From contig JAAHFU020000003.1 in the NCBI GenBank assembly GCA_010672825.2, positions 372,001 to 436,000 of the forward strand: a stretch of DNA of 64,000 nucleotides, given 5' to 3'. Positions within the stretch are counted from its first letter, which is position 1, and each line of letters begins with the position of its first letter. The position numbers and the translations under genes were made by a program. The notes under the pieces were generated by a model. It saw only the letters and a program-made list of their open reading frames with translations, had not been told where the DNA came from and did not search any database. Origin of the DNA: Leptolyngbya sp. SIO1E4. Its GTDB lineage: Bacteria; Cyanobacteriota; Cyanobacteriia; Phormidesmidales; Phormidesmidaceae. This document shows, one piece after another, positions 8,704-17,136 of the stretch.

Positions 8704-9183
8704 CTAGTACTCAGTATTGCCTAAAATAGTTCGGCTCATTTCTAAGAACGGGCAAAACAGCTCAGCCTCTTCAGGCGTCAGCGCTTGCTTTACAACCGCT
8801 TGCATGACCTTATAGGTCTCTTGACAGCTCCGCTCAGCTTTAAACGATTTCATGATGGTTTGGAACCAGATCAGCATTCTGTCTTTAAAGACATCGGGAT
8901 CGTCGGTCAAAAGCGTGATTGCGGCGTACCGCAAAACACGAATGGTATCGCGCTGCCATTTAGCCGTCATATCGACACCACCAGCAACCAACAGGTCAGG
9001 GTGCGCCTGCTTAAGCTGCATCAATACTGCTTGAACCAGCTTGGGTTCCAATTTTTGAATCTTTTGATACAGCGAAAAGCGCAATCGTGCTGTCTTTAAA
9101 TAATCCTGGAAGAACATTAATTCAGCATCTGTGGCGTATCTTCCCTCTGTGTTTACACAGAGCTGCTCCAGTTGTTGTAGCAT
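8704..9183 (-). CDS. Phycobiliprotein-fold protein (allophycocyanin-like, no bilin cysteine)
   Basis: A 159-residue helical protein. The segment LRYAAITLLTDDPDVFKDRMLIWFQTIMKSF corresponds to the helix E-G part of phycobilisome subunits (compare the LLxDDxDxFxxRxLxW pattern). Cysteines are at unusual places and no MxxCLRD-type chromophore site is seen. It is a distant paralogue of the protein at 6797-7309. It lies upstream of the Pap-type cluster on the same strand but 322 bp away, so it may have its own promoter. Role unknown; an association with phycobilisome or photosystem II assembly is suggested by context only. Confidence 0.68.
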   Translation of the reverse strand: MLQQLEQLCVNTEGRYATDAELMFFQDYLKTARLRFSLYQKIQKLEPKLVQAVLMQLKQAHPDLLVAGGVDMTAKWQRDTIRVLRYAAITLLTDDPDVFKDRMLIWFQTIMKSFKAERSCQETYKVMQAVVKQALTPEEAELFCPFLEMSRTILGNTEY

Positions 9184-9304
9184 GTCGTCGGGCCTAAGAA
9201 GGTAGCTGCGGAATACATGACAATTGTGGGTTCAGTGTGCCCGTTGTTGAAGCTGAGTTTACATTTTTTGGCAAATGATAATCGATGGCAGGCCTTTTTC
9301 TCTT

Positions 9305-10258
9305 CTAAGCATCACCAGGGCCTCGGGTTCCTGCAGCTAATTGTAAAATCATGGGATGACCATCATCTTGGTGATATTTATCGGCCCAAGCTTGCAATAG
9401 GGAGTCTAACTCTTCTAGCGCTTCATCTTTGCGCTCCCTATCAACATCAAAAACTTCTAGCGCCCGGAACACATCGGGTTTTTCAACCACCCAGCCCTGC
9501 ATGAGCTTACAGAACCGAGAGACATCATCAATCATGGTGAAAACGCGTTCTCGCTCTCCCTTAGGGGCGTAGTGATTACGGGCCAGCGCAAAAATTGGAA
9601 TTGAAAGAAATGGAATATCAACCTGAATGACTGTGCCGGAGTGCAGGAGCCGGAACTTGATGTGTTCTGTCAGGGCTTCGCTGAGCACCATTCGCCGATT
9701 AGGGAGAGATTCCGCTTGAGATTTTGTGTGTAAAAGCTTGATCAGATCCAGAAATTCAAAAATATCGAGTAAGCGGGCAGGGGGGGTATCTGCAGGCAGC
9801 TGAGCTTCGAGACTTTCTTGCTCTTTGGGCGTTAGATTATGGCCTTGTAGACGAGGTTTGCCGGGTTCCCAGGGGTATTTCTCTTGCCACAAATAGGGAA
9901 TACCGATGAGGTAGTAGGGTTCTTGATCACTCAAGGTTGTCAGAGATCGCCCCTCTGCCAGAACCGCATCGACTTCCTTAATAATTGCCCGCACCCGCTT
10001 AGGTTCTACATGATGTAAGAAACTGGTTTTGCGGATATTTTTACCTTGTTCTAAATAAGACGAGTAGATAGCAAATTTTGCCGCTGTGGTCGCAGCATCA
10101 AGAAAGGCACCATAGCGGTGCCCACCCAACTTCATGACACTGACTGCCAGATAGATAAGAATGCGATCTGCCGAACTTACTTTGAGACTCGCAAGCATCT
10201 GGTCATTAGCAGCATCAAAGGCGTAAGGTTCCTGTGAGGATTCAGCGGGTTTCGTCAC
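9305..10258 (-). CDS. Conserved-looking hypothetical protein, 317 aa
   Basis: The frame begins with GTG at 10258 (MTKPAESS). No family recognised. The protein is soluble, with a helical N-terminal third (residues 20-110). A middle segment contains YYLIGIPYLWQEKYPWEP and a proline-rich loop. A C-terminal half includes VIQVDIPFLSIPIFALARNHYAPKG. There is no signal peptide or membrane helix. It runs in the same direction as the phycobiliprotein-like gene 121 bp downstream, so it may belong to the same transcriptional neighbourhood. Codon use and composition look like its neighbours. Confidence 0.6.
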   Translation of the reverse strand: MTKPAESSQEPYAFDAANDQMLASLKVSSADRILIYLAVSVMKLGGHRYGAFLDAATTAAKFAIYSSYLEQGKNIRKTSFLHHVEPKRVRAIIKEVDAVLAEGRSLTTLSDQEPYYLIGIPYLWQEKYPWEPGKPRLQGHNLTPKEQESLEAQLPADTPPARLLDIFEFLDLIKLLHTKSQAESLPNRRMVLSEALTEHIKFRLLHSGTVIQVDIPFLSIPIFALARNHYAPKGERERVFTMIDDVSRFCKLMQGWVVEKPDVFRALEVFDVDRERKDEALEELDSLLQAWADKYHQDDGHPMILQLAAGTRGPGDA

Positions 10259-10535
10259 ACGCCTGTACTCGATTCATGACTCCTTGGGGCTAGCATCAGC
10301 GAGAAAGTATGGACGCGTAGCAATACTCACTTAGTGAGTATGCAGCCACTGACTCAGCTGTGCATTCTAGGCATTGTAGTGTGTAATGGCAATATCGTTT
10401 CAGTAACTTATGTCATGACTATCCTTACAAAAGGATAAGTTCCCTAAATGTGCCAGAGTGGTCAGGCACAAATCTAGATCTGTGGAGATCAAGGTTCGCA
10501 TTAAATGCGGACAGAGACAAATCCCGATAGGGCAA

Positions 10536-12968
10536 TTATGGAGACTCCTCTGGGGTTTTGACGTACTGATCAAGCCAATGGGTCATTTCCCACAACACAT
10601 GCCCGATCGCTTCTCTAGATTCGTATAGATGCCCCTCCAGGGGGAGTTCAACCCACCGAACGGTGCCTCCCAACCCCTTCATTGCCCCATACAAGCGCTC
10701 ACTTTGCAGGGGAAACGTGCCTGTATTTTCATCATTACCGCCGTGAATCAGCAGCAGAGGTTCATTAATTTGAGCGGCATGGGTAAATGGCGACATCTGT
10801 AGGTAGGTCTCTTGACCTTCCCAAAAGGTTCGCTGTTCTCCCTGAAAGCCAAAGGGGGTGAGTGTCCGATTATAGGCTCCGCTGTTAGCGATCCCGGCGC
10901 TGAACAGGTCAGTATGAGCCAGGAGATTGCCCACGGTAAAGGCTCCGTAGGAATGCCCGGAGATCGCGATTTGCCCACGCTGGCTAACCCCCCGTGTGAC
11001 CAGATAGTCCACCACGGCTTCGGCGCTTTGGGTCAGCTGCTGAACATAAGTATCGTTGGGTTCTTTATCCCCTTCGCCAATGATGGGCATGGTTGGCCCC
11101 ATCACCACGACATAGCCCTGGGTCAGCAAAAACAAGGGGGTATAGGCGTAGGGACGACGAAAGGCATTTTCGGCGGTGGTCACTTGACCAGCCGCCTCTC
11201 GGCTTTTATATTCCCGTGGATAGGCCCACAGCACGGTTGGCAGTGGCCCTTCTGCAGCGGGATCATAGCCCGGTGGCAGATATAAGGTGGCAGAAAGGGT
11301 AACGCCATCAGCCCGCTGATAGCGGATGACCTCTGGCTGCACGTCCTGATACCAAGGGCGCGGATCGGCAAAATCAGTTAAGGCTGTGGCCTGATCTGTG
11401 GTTAAATCCCGCAGCCAGTAATTGGGCGTTTCTTGGGGCGATTCACGGCGGGTAATCAGACGCATCCCCTGGTTATCCAGTAGGCGAGTGACAGATTCGT
11501 AGTAGGGATCCGCTGCTTGCCACAGCCGTGTTTTCTCTTGAGTGGTTAGATCCCAGCGATCCAAAAAGGGATACACGCCTTCGGGGGAAGCCCCCTGGCC
11601 CCTGAGATACAGGCTGGTGCCATCGGGGGAGAACATCAACACCTGCCGATGATAGGGGCCTGGCATAGTGACGGGTTGCCCCGGGTCATTGTACCGGTCT
11701 TGGAAGTCGCGATCCTCCAGCAGCACAGGGGCAACACTGGGATCAGCTGGGTTTAACTGCCATACCCGAACACGACGGCTGTCGTACCAGTTTTCTACCC
11801 CCAGGGCGAGGGTATCGTGGCCCCACAAAATTTGGCCATAGCGGAGTTCAGTTGTCCAAAGGGGCTCGGGATCTTCCGTGAAGGGAGCAGCTAGCTGGGA
11901 GACAGCATCTCGGGAAGCGGTTTCTTGGCTGGCATCTCCCTCATCGAGCGCTTCAACCCAGTAAAGGGTAGCTGGGCGATCGCTGCGCCACTGCACAATG
12001 CGGCGACCTGTCCTCACCGAATCAAAGGTGACCGGAATATCATCCGCCAGGGGCAGATCGTCTACCCGATAAACTTCTTGTCCGCGCTGATCGAGGACTG
12101 AAACTTGCTTGGGAAACAGCCGCGCCGGTACCTGGTAGGAGAAAGGACGCTGGAGGGTCGTCAGCAAAGTCCATTCGCCATCGGGAGAAGGGACGGCTGA
12201 GGCGATCAGTTGTGGCTCGCTCAGGGGGGTGCGATCGCCCGCCAAATTGACCTGCACCAGCACCGAAGTCAGATAATACTCAAATAACGCTTCATCGTCT
12301 GGACTGGCCAACAGGTTAGTGTACGTTCTGACAGGGGCGGTTCGGCCCAGGTTTTGCTCTACCCGAGGCCCCTGGGGCACAGAGGCGAGTGGGGGCGGCT
12401 CCGCCTGCTCAGGCGGCACCTGCTTACACAGCAGCCCTGCGGTTTCAGAAATCCAGCGGCAGGGGGCTCCGTAGGTGTTATTCAGCACCGGGGCGGTGAG
12501 GCGCCGTGCTGTTCCCTCCGCCATATCTATCACCCAAAGCTCAATGCCGTTGGGCTGATTGAGGGTAAAGGCTAAATAATTGCCCTCAGGTGACCACTGA
12601 AAGTTCCGAATACCGTCGTGGTCTGGCAGTTCAACGGGTCGACGTTCCCCGCTTTCAATTTGCTGCACCTCGATGCCCTTAAAGGCATAGGCCATAGCCG
12701 GGCTGCGGGTTGCCGGATCGAGCTGTAGGCCCGCTAGCTGCAGCCGTGGCCGCGCCAGTTCTGCCAAAGGGGGTAGGGTCGGGCGCTCTAGCCGCACCAA
12801 CCATTGGTGATTGGGGGAGATTCTGACGGCGGGATACCAAGGCGTATCCAGCATAGAGGCAATGGGTTCAGGGGGCTCTTGCCAGGTCTCTTGAGCCAGG
12901 GCTGTCATAGGGATGAGGCTAACGATACTAATAGCGACTCCCACAAAATAATGCAAAGCGGCTTTCAT
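10536..12968 (-). CDS. Secreted S9 family (prolyl oligopeptidase-like) serine peptidase
   Basis: The start chosen is the ATG at 12968 because it gives a clean signal peptide (MKAALHYFVGVAISIVS, cleavage after TALAQ); an upstream frame start would add 11 basic residues. About 810 residues. The N-terminal half is a beta-propeller with repeated SPEGNYLAF and SPDGEWTLL-type blades. The C-terminal third is an alpha/beta hydrolase with nucleophile elbow GHSYGA (Ser at codon 10950-10952), Asp in GGNDENTG and His in EGHLYES, a complete triad. It resembles the plant plastid glutamyl endopeptidase/S9D group. Predicted periplasmic peptidase. Monocistronic. Confidence 0.9.
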   Translation of the reverse strand: MKAALHYFVGVAISIVSLIPMTALAQETWQEPPEPIASMLDTPWYPAVRISPNHQWLVRLERPTLPPLAELARPRLQLAGLQLDPATRSPAMAYAFKGIEVQQIESGERRPVELPDHDGIRNFQWSPEGNYLAFTLNQPNGIELWVIDMAEGTARRLTAPVLNNTYGAPCRWISETAGLLCKQVPPEQAEPPPLASVPQGPRVEQNLGRTAPVRTYTNLLASPDDEALFEYYLTSVLVQVNLAGDRTPLSEPQLIASAVPSPDGEWTLLTTLQRPFSYQVPARLFPKQVSVLDQRGQEVYRVDDLPLADDIPVTFDSVRTGRRIVQWRSDRPATLYWVEALDEGDASQETASRDAVSQLAAPFTEDPEPLWTTELRYGQILWGHDTLALGVENWYDSRRVRVWQLNPADPSVAPVLLEDRDFQDRYNDPGQPVTMPGPYHRQVLMFSPDGTSLYLRGQGASPEGVYPFLDRWDLTTQEKTRLWQAADPYYESVTRLLDNQGMRLITRRESPQETPNYWLRDLTTDQATALTDFADPRPWYQDVQPEVIRYQRADGVTLSATLYLPPGYDPAAEGPLPTVLWAYPREYKSREAAGQVTTAENAFRRPYAYTPLFLLTQGYVVVMGPTMPIIGEGDKEPNDTYVQQLTQSAEAVVDYLVTRGVSQRGQIAISGHSYGAFTVGNLLAHTDLFSAGIANSGAYNRTLTPFGFQGEQRTFWEGQETYLQMSPFTHAAQINEPLLLIHGGNDENTGTFPLQSERLYGAMKGLGGTVRWVELPLEGHLYESREAIGHVLWEMTHWLDQYVKTPEESP

Positions 12969-13151
12969 GGCTGCTCGATAGTGGATTTTTCGCACAACCA
13001 TCGTGCCACGGTTTTCCCAAAAGCAGCGATGGGGGAGTGCAGATAACTAACTTGGCTGGGGGTAGAAACTAAACACCATCGACTTTGCTTTGCATTTGCA
13101 GCTCAGATCAATCAAGCGAGGGTACGATCACACCAGCATGGAGGGGATGGG

Positions 13152-13472
13152 GTGACTAAGGACTTCTTCGTCAGCTACACCAGTGCCGATCGCAACTGGG
13201 CAACGAGAAAGCAGCTGTTAGGAAAGGAGCATCCCGATTTGGCAAATACTCTATTCGACATGGGAGCACTGCAGTACAAGCAGGGGCAATTAGAATCGGC
13301 ACAGTCCCTACTTCTAGAGGCATTGCCCATTTACGAAGCCAAATTAGGCTCCGATCATCCCGAGACTCAAAACCTATGGAGTTGGTTTGATAGGGTGCAG
13401 ACTGCGTTGGATGGTACTGCCAAAGTCGTCATGGTGCAGACTGCGTTGGATAATGCAGCTGAAGGAGCCTGA
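13152..13472 (+). pseudogene. TIR-TPR protein remnant (internal deletion)
   Basis: The 106-residue frame (GTG start) opens with a TIR-domain beginning, DFFVSYTSADRNWA. It switches after residue 17 to a kinesin-light-chain-type TPR: LGKEHPDLANTLFDMGALQYK, then YEAKLGSDHPET. A normal TIR domain needs about 130 residues, so almost all of it and any central NB-ARC region are gone. The tail contains an 18-bp direct duplication (GTGCAGACTGCGTTGGAT, twice between 13396 and 13452). Best read as a fused relic of a signalling or defence-type TIR-TPR protein. A short expressed product cannot be excluded. Confidence 0.65.
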
Positions 13473-13527
13473 ATTAAGGGGAGCATGGGGTTTGAGAAGT
13501 GCCTTAGCCTCAGCCTCGTAGGAAACA

Positions 13528-13563
13528 TAAAAAAATGCTCCCATCCTAAAAGCGGGAGCATTT
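13528..13563 (-). terminator. Rho-independent terminator of psbA
   Basis: A 10-bp perfect stem AAATGCTCCC/GGGAGCATTT (13533-13542 with 13554-13563) with an 11-nt loop. On the minus strand it is followed by a run of six T. It lies 59 bp after the psbA stop, in the right orientation. Confidence 0.85.
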
Positions 13564-13621
13564 AATGAAGCAATCACTACACTGACGACGACTACAGCAT
13601 CAACCCGAGCTAAACCGGAAT

Positions 13622-14719
13622 TTAACTCACGGATGTTGGTGCAGCTATGGTTGAGGGAACGATTTCACCCGCTGCCAGATCAAGCGGGAAGTTGTGAGCA
13701 TTACGCTCATGCATCACTTCCATGCCTAGGTTGGCGCGGTTGATCACGTCAGCCCAGGTGGCAATCACACGACCCTGGGCATCTAGAACGGACTGGTTAA
13801 AGTTGAATCCGTTCAGGTTGAACGCCATGGTGCTGATGCCCAGAGCAGTGAACCAGATGCCGATCACCGGCCACGCGGCCAACAAGAAGTGGAGAGACCG
13901 ACTGTTGGCTTGGGTGCCCAGCACCACCTCATTCATGCGCCCGATCAAACGACCAAAGTAACCGTGGGCGGCCACGATGTTGTAGGTCTCTTCTTCTTGG
14001 CCGAACTTGTAACCATAGTTCTGAGACTCGTTCTCGGTGGTCTCACGCACCAGGGTAGAAGTCACCAAAGAGCCATGCATGGCACTAAATAGCGCCCCAC
14101 CAAACACCCCGGCAACCCCCAGCATATGAAAGGGGTGCATCAGAATGTTGTGCTCTGCCTGGAACACCAACATGAAGTTGAAGGTGCCGGAGATGCCCAG
14201 CGGCATGCCGTCAGAGAAGGAACCCTGACCCAAGGGATAGATCAAGAACACAGCAGAAGCTGCTGCCACGGGGGCGGAGTATGCGACACAGATCCAAGGA
14301 CGCATGCCGAGACGGTAGGAAAGCTCCCACTCACGACCCATGTAGCAGAAGACGCCAACCAGGAAGTGGAAGATCACGAACTGGTAGGGACCACCGTTGT
14401 ACAACCACTCATCGAGGGAAGCGGCTTCCCAGATGGGGTAGAAGTGCAGACCAATGGCGTTGGAGGAAGGCACAACGGCACCGGAGATGATGTTGTTGCC
14501 GTACATCAAGGAGCCTGCAACGGGCTCACGGATGCCGTCGATGTCGACGGGGGGAGCTGCTACGAAAGCAATCACGTAGCAAGCAGTGGCTGCCAGCAGG
14601 GTGGGGATCATCAGCACGCCGAACCAGCCGATGTAGAGGCGGTTTTCGGTGCTGGTCACCCACTGACAAAACTGCTCCCACAGGGTGGCGCTTTCGCGCA
14701 TCTGTAGAGTTGTGGTCAT
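13622..14719 (-). CDS. psbA: Photosystem II D1 protein variant with replaced QB-pocket segment
   Basis: 365 residues against the usual 360. All Mn-cluster ligands are kept (Asp170, Glu189, and His, Glu, His, Asp and the mature C-terminal Ala in [15 protein letters not shown]). Tyr161, His190, His198 and His215 are kept, as is the iron ligand His272 (here His277). Position 130 is Glu, as in high-light D1 forms. After Ile259 the near-invariant FQYASFNN (260-267) is replaced by [13 protein letters not shown] (13904-13942), then SRSLHF resumes. Ser264, Phe265 and Tyr262 are therefore lost and five residues gained, in frame. A 16-residue processed tail is present. The gene is divergent from a TetR gene, with palindromic operators in its promoter region. 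Not a rogue D1 or chlorophyll f synthase, since the Mn ligands are intact. Confidence 0.95.
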   Translation of the reverse strand: MTTTLQMRESATLWEQFCQWVTSTENRLYIGWFGVLMIPTLLAATACYVIAFVAAPPVDIDGIREPVAGSLMYGNNIISGAVVPSSNAIGLHFYPIWEAASLDEWLYNGGPYQFVIFHFLVGVFCYMGREWELSYRLGMRPWICVAYSAPVAAASAVFLIYPLGQGSFSDGMPLGISGTFNFMLVFQAEHNILMHPFHMLGVAGVFGGALFSAMHGSLVTSTLVRETTENESQNYGYKFGQEEETYNIVAAHGYFGRLIGRMNEVVLGTQANSRSLHFLLAAWPVIGIWFTALGISTMAFNLNGFNFNQSVLDAQGRVIATWADVINRANLGMEVMHERNAHNFPLDLAAGEIVPSTIAAPTSVS

Positions 14720-14761
14720 ATGTCTGAATAAAGAAAAGAGACAAAATAGGGCTGTTTAACT

Positions 14762-14794
14762 AACTAACTTGTTAATTAAACTAACTTGTTAGTT
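14762..14794. promoter_or_regulatory. Paired palindromic operators in the psbA-tetR intergenic region
   Basis: Two 16-bp inverted repeats lie 17 bp apart, start to start. The right one (14779-14794) is AACTAAC-TT-GTTAGTT with perfect 7-bp arms. The left (14762-14777) is AACTAAC-TT-GTTAATT with one mismatch. An extra overlapping half-site (GTTAGTTAGTT) lies at 14838-14848. The pair is about 45-60 bp upstream of the psbA start codon and would overlap its promoter. The arrangement suits cooperative binding of two TetR dimers and probably controls both divergent genes. Confidence 0.7.
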
Positions 14795-14891
14795 AACCTA
14801 GAACATGGCCTTGGGTTTGTCAACAACTTTTTAACCAGTTAGTTAGTTTGCGAAGATCGGCTATCATTGGCCGAACAAGGCGCGCCGTATC

Positions 14892-15584
14892 ATGGATATG
14901 GAGAAGCCTTGTATGGAACCCGTAGTGAAGTCATCCGCCAAATCAAAGCGATCGCCATCCACCCGATCAAGCCGCGACCCAGAAGCCACCAAAGCGCAAA
15001 TTCTAGATGCGGCAGAAGAGGAGTTTGCCCGATACGGGTTAGCCGGTGCCCGCACAGAGCCGATCGCGGCCAAGACAGGGGTGACGAAAGCGATGATTCA
15101 CTACTATTTCGGCACGAAGGAGGAACTATACCAGGCGGTTCTGAAGCGTTATTCTGCCTCTTTTCTGACGGCAGTTGAGACGCTGGATGTCAAAAATTTA
15201 TCTTCCGAAGAAGCCTTAAAAACGTTTCTGAGAGCGGCGGTTGCCCACGAAATCACCCATCCTTATCAGGGAAAGGTTCTGCTCCATGAAGCAATGAACA
15301 ACGAGGGAAAATATTTCAAGCTCACAGGGTGGGAAGGGCCTATTAACCTAGGAATGGAAGCTCTGCAAAGGGGCATTGATGAGGGATGTTTCCGTCCGTT
15401 AGATCCCTGGTTGACGATGATCCACATCATGGGCGTGATTACCTTCTACTTCAACGCAGAAAATAACCTCAAACACGTTGTCCCCACCCACGAGTTTCGC
15501 AGCCCCGAGTCAATTGAAGCCTATACAGAATCTGCGATCGCCTTCGTGTTAGCAGGTGTCTTGAAGCATACAACACCTTGCTAA
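14892..15584 (+). CDS. TetR/AcrR family regulator, divergent from psbA
   Basis: A 230-residue protein. A basic N-terminal extension (residues 1-30) precedes the TetR DNA-binding domain: AQILDAAEEEFARYG, GARTEPIAAKTGVTKAMIHYYFGTKEELY (about residues 37-80). The rest is a helical ligand-binding and dimer domain with a hydrophobic end (MIHIMGVITFYFN). It is divergent from psbA across 172 bp holding palindromic operators. Autoregulation and control of psbA are likely by arrangement. The ligand is unknown. Short half-sites recur right at its stop codon, ahead of the LysE-type gene. Confidence 0.92.
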   Translation: MDMEKPCMEPVVKSSAKSKRSPSTRSSRDPEATKAQILDAAEEEFARYGLAGARTEPIAAKTGVTKAMIHYYFGTKEELYQAVLKRYSASFLTAVETLDVKNLSSEEALKTFLRAAVAHEITHPYQGKVLLHEAMNNEGKYFKLTGWEGPINLGMEALQRGIDEGCFRPLDPWLTMIHIMGVITFYFNAENNLKHVVPTHEFRSPESIEAYTESAIAFVLAGVLKHTTPC

Positions 15585-15600
15585 CTAACGTCCTAACTAA
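15581..15600. promoter_or_regulatory. Operator-like half-sites after the TetR gene
   Basis: Two direct CTAACTAA copies (15581-15588 and 15593-15600) match the half-site of the psbA-tetR operators. There is no inverted partner, so binding is uncertain. Their position, about 150 bp before the LysE-type exporter, could extend the regulon. Confidence 0.3.
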
Positions 15601-15751
15601 AATGCTCGTGTCGGAGCAGTGGCTGGAATATCTTCCGTCTACAGGGTGTCGGAGTCTATTCACAAAGCGACTGCGATCGCTCAAGGATGTTTAAGCTGGT
15701 TAAAATCAGGGCTATGCTTAGCACTTATCTACAAATTTAATCGGTTGCAGA

Positions 15752-16390
15752 ATGCCTGATTTTTCAGTGATTGTCCTTTTTCTAACTGCGACAGGCGCAC
15801 TATTGCTAATACCAGGGCCGGTGGTCATGTACACCGTTGCTCGCAGCTTACATCAAGGCAGACAGGCCGGGTTTGTCTCAACATTAGCCGTTGGGCTTGG
15901 AGATTTCTCCCATGTGTTGGCCGCAGCGCTGGGGCTCTCAGCACTCTTAGCGTCTTCTGCCCTTGCATTTACTGTGGTGAAGTATGCAGGTGCTGCCTAT
16001 CTTATCTATCTTGGGATTCGCACATGGTTATCGCCAGATGAAGCTCCCAGTCTGACGCCCAAAAATTCAACCAGGCTGAGTCGTGTTTTCTTTCAAGGTC
16101 TTTGGGTCAGTATTTTGAACCCTAAAACAGCCTTATTTTTTCTGGCGTTCTTTCCCCAATTTGTCACCCCTGATAAAGGAGCTGTCTCTGTACAAATCAT
16201 CTTTTTAGGCTGCCTCTTTGTGGGGATGGGGTTCTGCACAAATACGGCCTACGTCCTTGCGGCAAGTGGGCTGGGGCAGTTTCTCAGAAGCAATCTGCGG
16301 TTTCTCCGAGCCCAACGGTACTTCACAGGAGGGGTCTATGTATCGCTGGGGCTCACTACAGCGCTAACAGGTTCAAACAATAGCGAATAG
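15752..16390 (+). CDS. LysE/RhtB family exporter
   Basis: A 212-residue inner-membrane protein with about six hydrophobic segments. Family marks: LLIPGPVVMYTVARSLHQGRQAGFVSTLAVGLGD near the N-terminus, AAYLIYLGIRTW in the middle, and GLWVSILNPKTALFFLAFFPQFV, the conserved 'NPK' motif. Members export amino acids, homoserine lactones or other small metabolites; the substrate cannot be told from sequence. It lies 167 bp downstream of the psbA-linked TetR gene in the same direction, so a functional link is possible but unproven. Confidence 0.92.
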   Translation: MPDFSVIVLFLTATGALLLIPGPVVMYTVARSLHQGRQAGFVSTLAVGLGDFSHVLAAALGLSALLASSALAFTVVKYAGAAYLIYLGIRTWLSPDEAPSLTPKNSTRLSRVFFQGLWVSILNPKTALFFLAFFPQFVTPDKGAVSVQIIFLGCLFVGMGFCTNTAYVLAASGLGQFLRSNLRFLRAQRYFTGGVYVSLGLTTALTGSNNSE

Positions 16391-16454
16391 GAGATAACGG
16401 TGTCAGTGAGCTGTTATCGATAGTGATGCAAGTCGGTTTATTTAATCATGCACG

Positions 16455-16685
16455 ATGAATCACTCTAAAGAAAATGCCTATGATGGCAAAGGCACAATGG
16501 CTGGCAATCCTCATCAAGATTCAGAGCAAATTACGGTAGATGAATTATCAGCTCAAGCAGGGTTAAACTTACCCACAGGTGAAACCGTAGCAACTCAATC
16601 AAGGCTACATAAGCGAGATGAAGATCGGTGGGAGCTCAATCCTGAGTCTGCTGAAACAGAGCTACAGCATTTCCTTTCTAGGTGA
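16455..16685 (+). CDS. Small hydrophilic protein, DUF6335-like end
   Basis: A 76-residue, strongly hydrophilic and acidic protein. Its C-terminal part LHKRDEDRWELNPESAE resembles the KRDxxRWELxPxSAE motif of a family of small cyanobacterial proteins (I associate it with DUF6335, from memory). The family's N-terminal half is not obvious here, and the start ATG is taken as given. No function is known for the family. It lies 65 bp after the LysE-type gene on the same strand. Confidence 0.55.
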   Translation: MNHSKENAYDGKGTMAGNPHQDSEQITVDELSAQAGLNLPTGETVATQSRLHKRDEDRWELNPESAETELQHFLSR

Positions 16686-17136
16686 GGTACAGCTTATTTC
16701 CTAAAAATCAAGAGTTCTAGGTATATCTGTGTGCCTCACTGGATTCAGAAACGCTGTATATTGGTTTCGAAAACACATTGCCTCAGTGCATTTTCTATCA
16801 CTTGAAAACCTCAAACTAAAAACTTCAAAGTTCACATAGAATGAATCATTGAGAGTTTGAGTTTTTTTGAAGACTGCTGTAAAAACAGTGATCTTATACA
16901 GCGATCGTGCTGTGTAGCCGTCCCCCTTCAACTTTGTTTAGGAGGCAGTTACACAGCACAGAAAAATTATCCTTGCAAACTGAGCTATCCCCTTAAGATG
17001 ATTCCGAATACGCATACAAACGCTAAAGCACCTGTCAAAACACCATAGCAGCAGGCAAACAGTTTTGAATCAGAATCACGCTTTCGCGTTCTCCAAAGGA
17101 TAGACGTCAACGTATCGGTCAGAAGCACAGGGAAAT
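16686..17136. other. 451-bp intergenic stretch
   Basis: No convincing gene. The short frames at 16701-16931 and 16857-17048 have no family-like features. The stretch lies between the small 76-residue protein gene and the 3' end of the minus-strand psb35-like gene. Confidence 0.45.

Noticed and set aside
10446-10510. tRNA-like sequence with hairpins (GTGCC/GGCAC and CGCATT/AATGCG)
   Set aside because: No T-loop consensus or cloverleaf. Left as plain intergenic sequence.
13904-13942. Frameshift pair or assembly error causing the odd D1 segment
   Set aside because: None of the three frames restores FQYASFNN, the segment is in frame on both sides, and it has a net gain of 15 bases. An error would not be this clean, though re-sequencing would settle it.
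13622-14719. Chlorophyll f synthase or rogue/sentinel D1
   Set aside because: All Mn ligands (Asp170, Glu189, the HERNAH and LDLA residues) and Tyr161 are present, unlike those forms.
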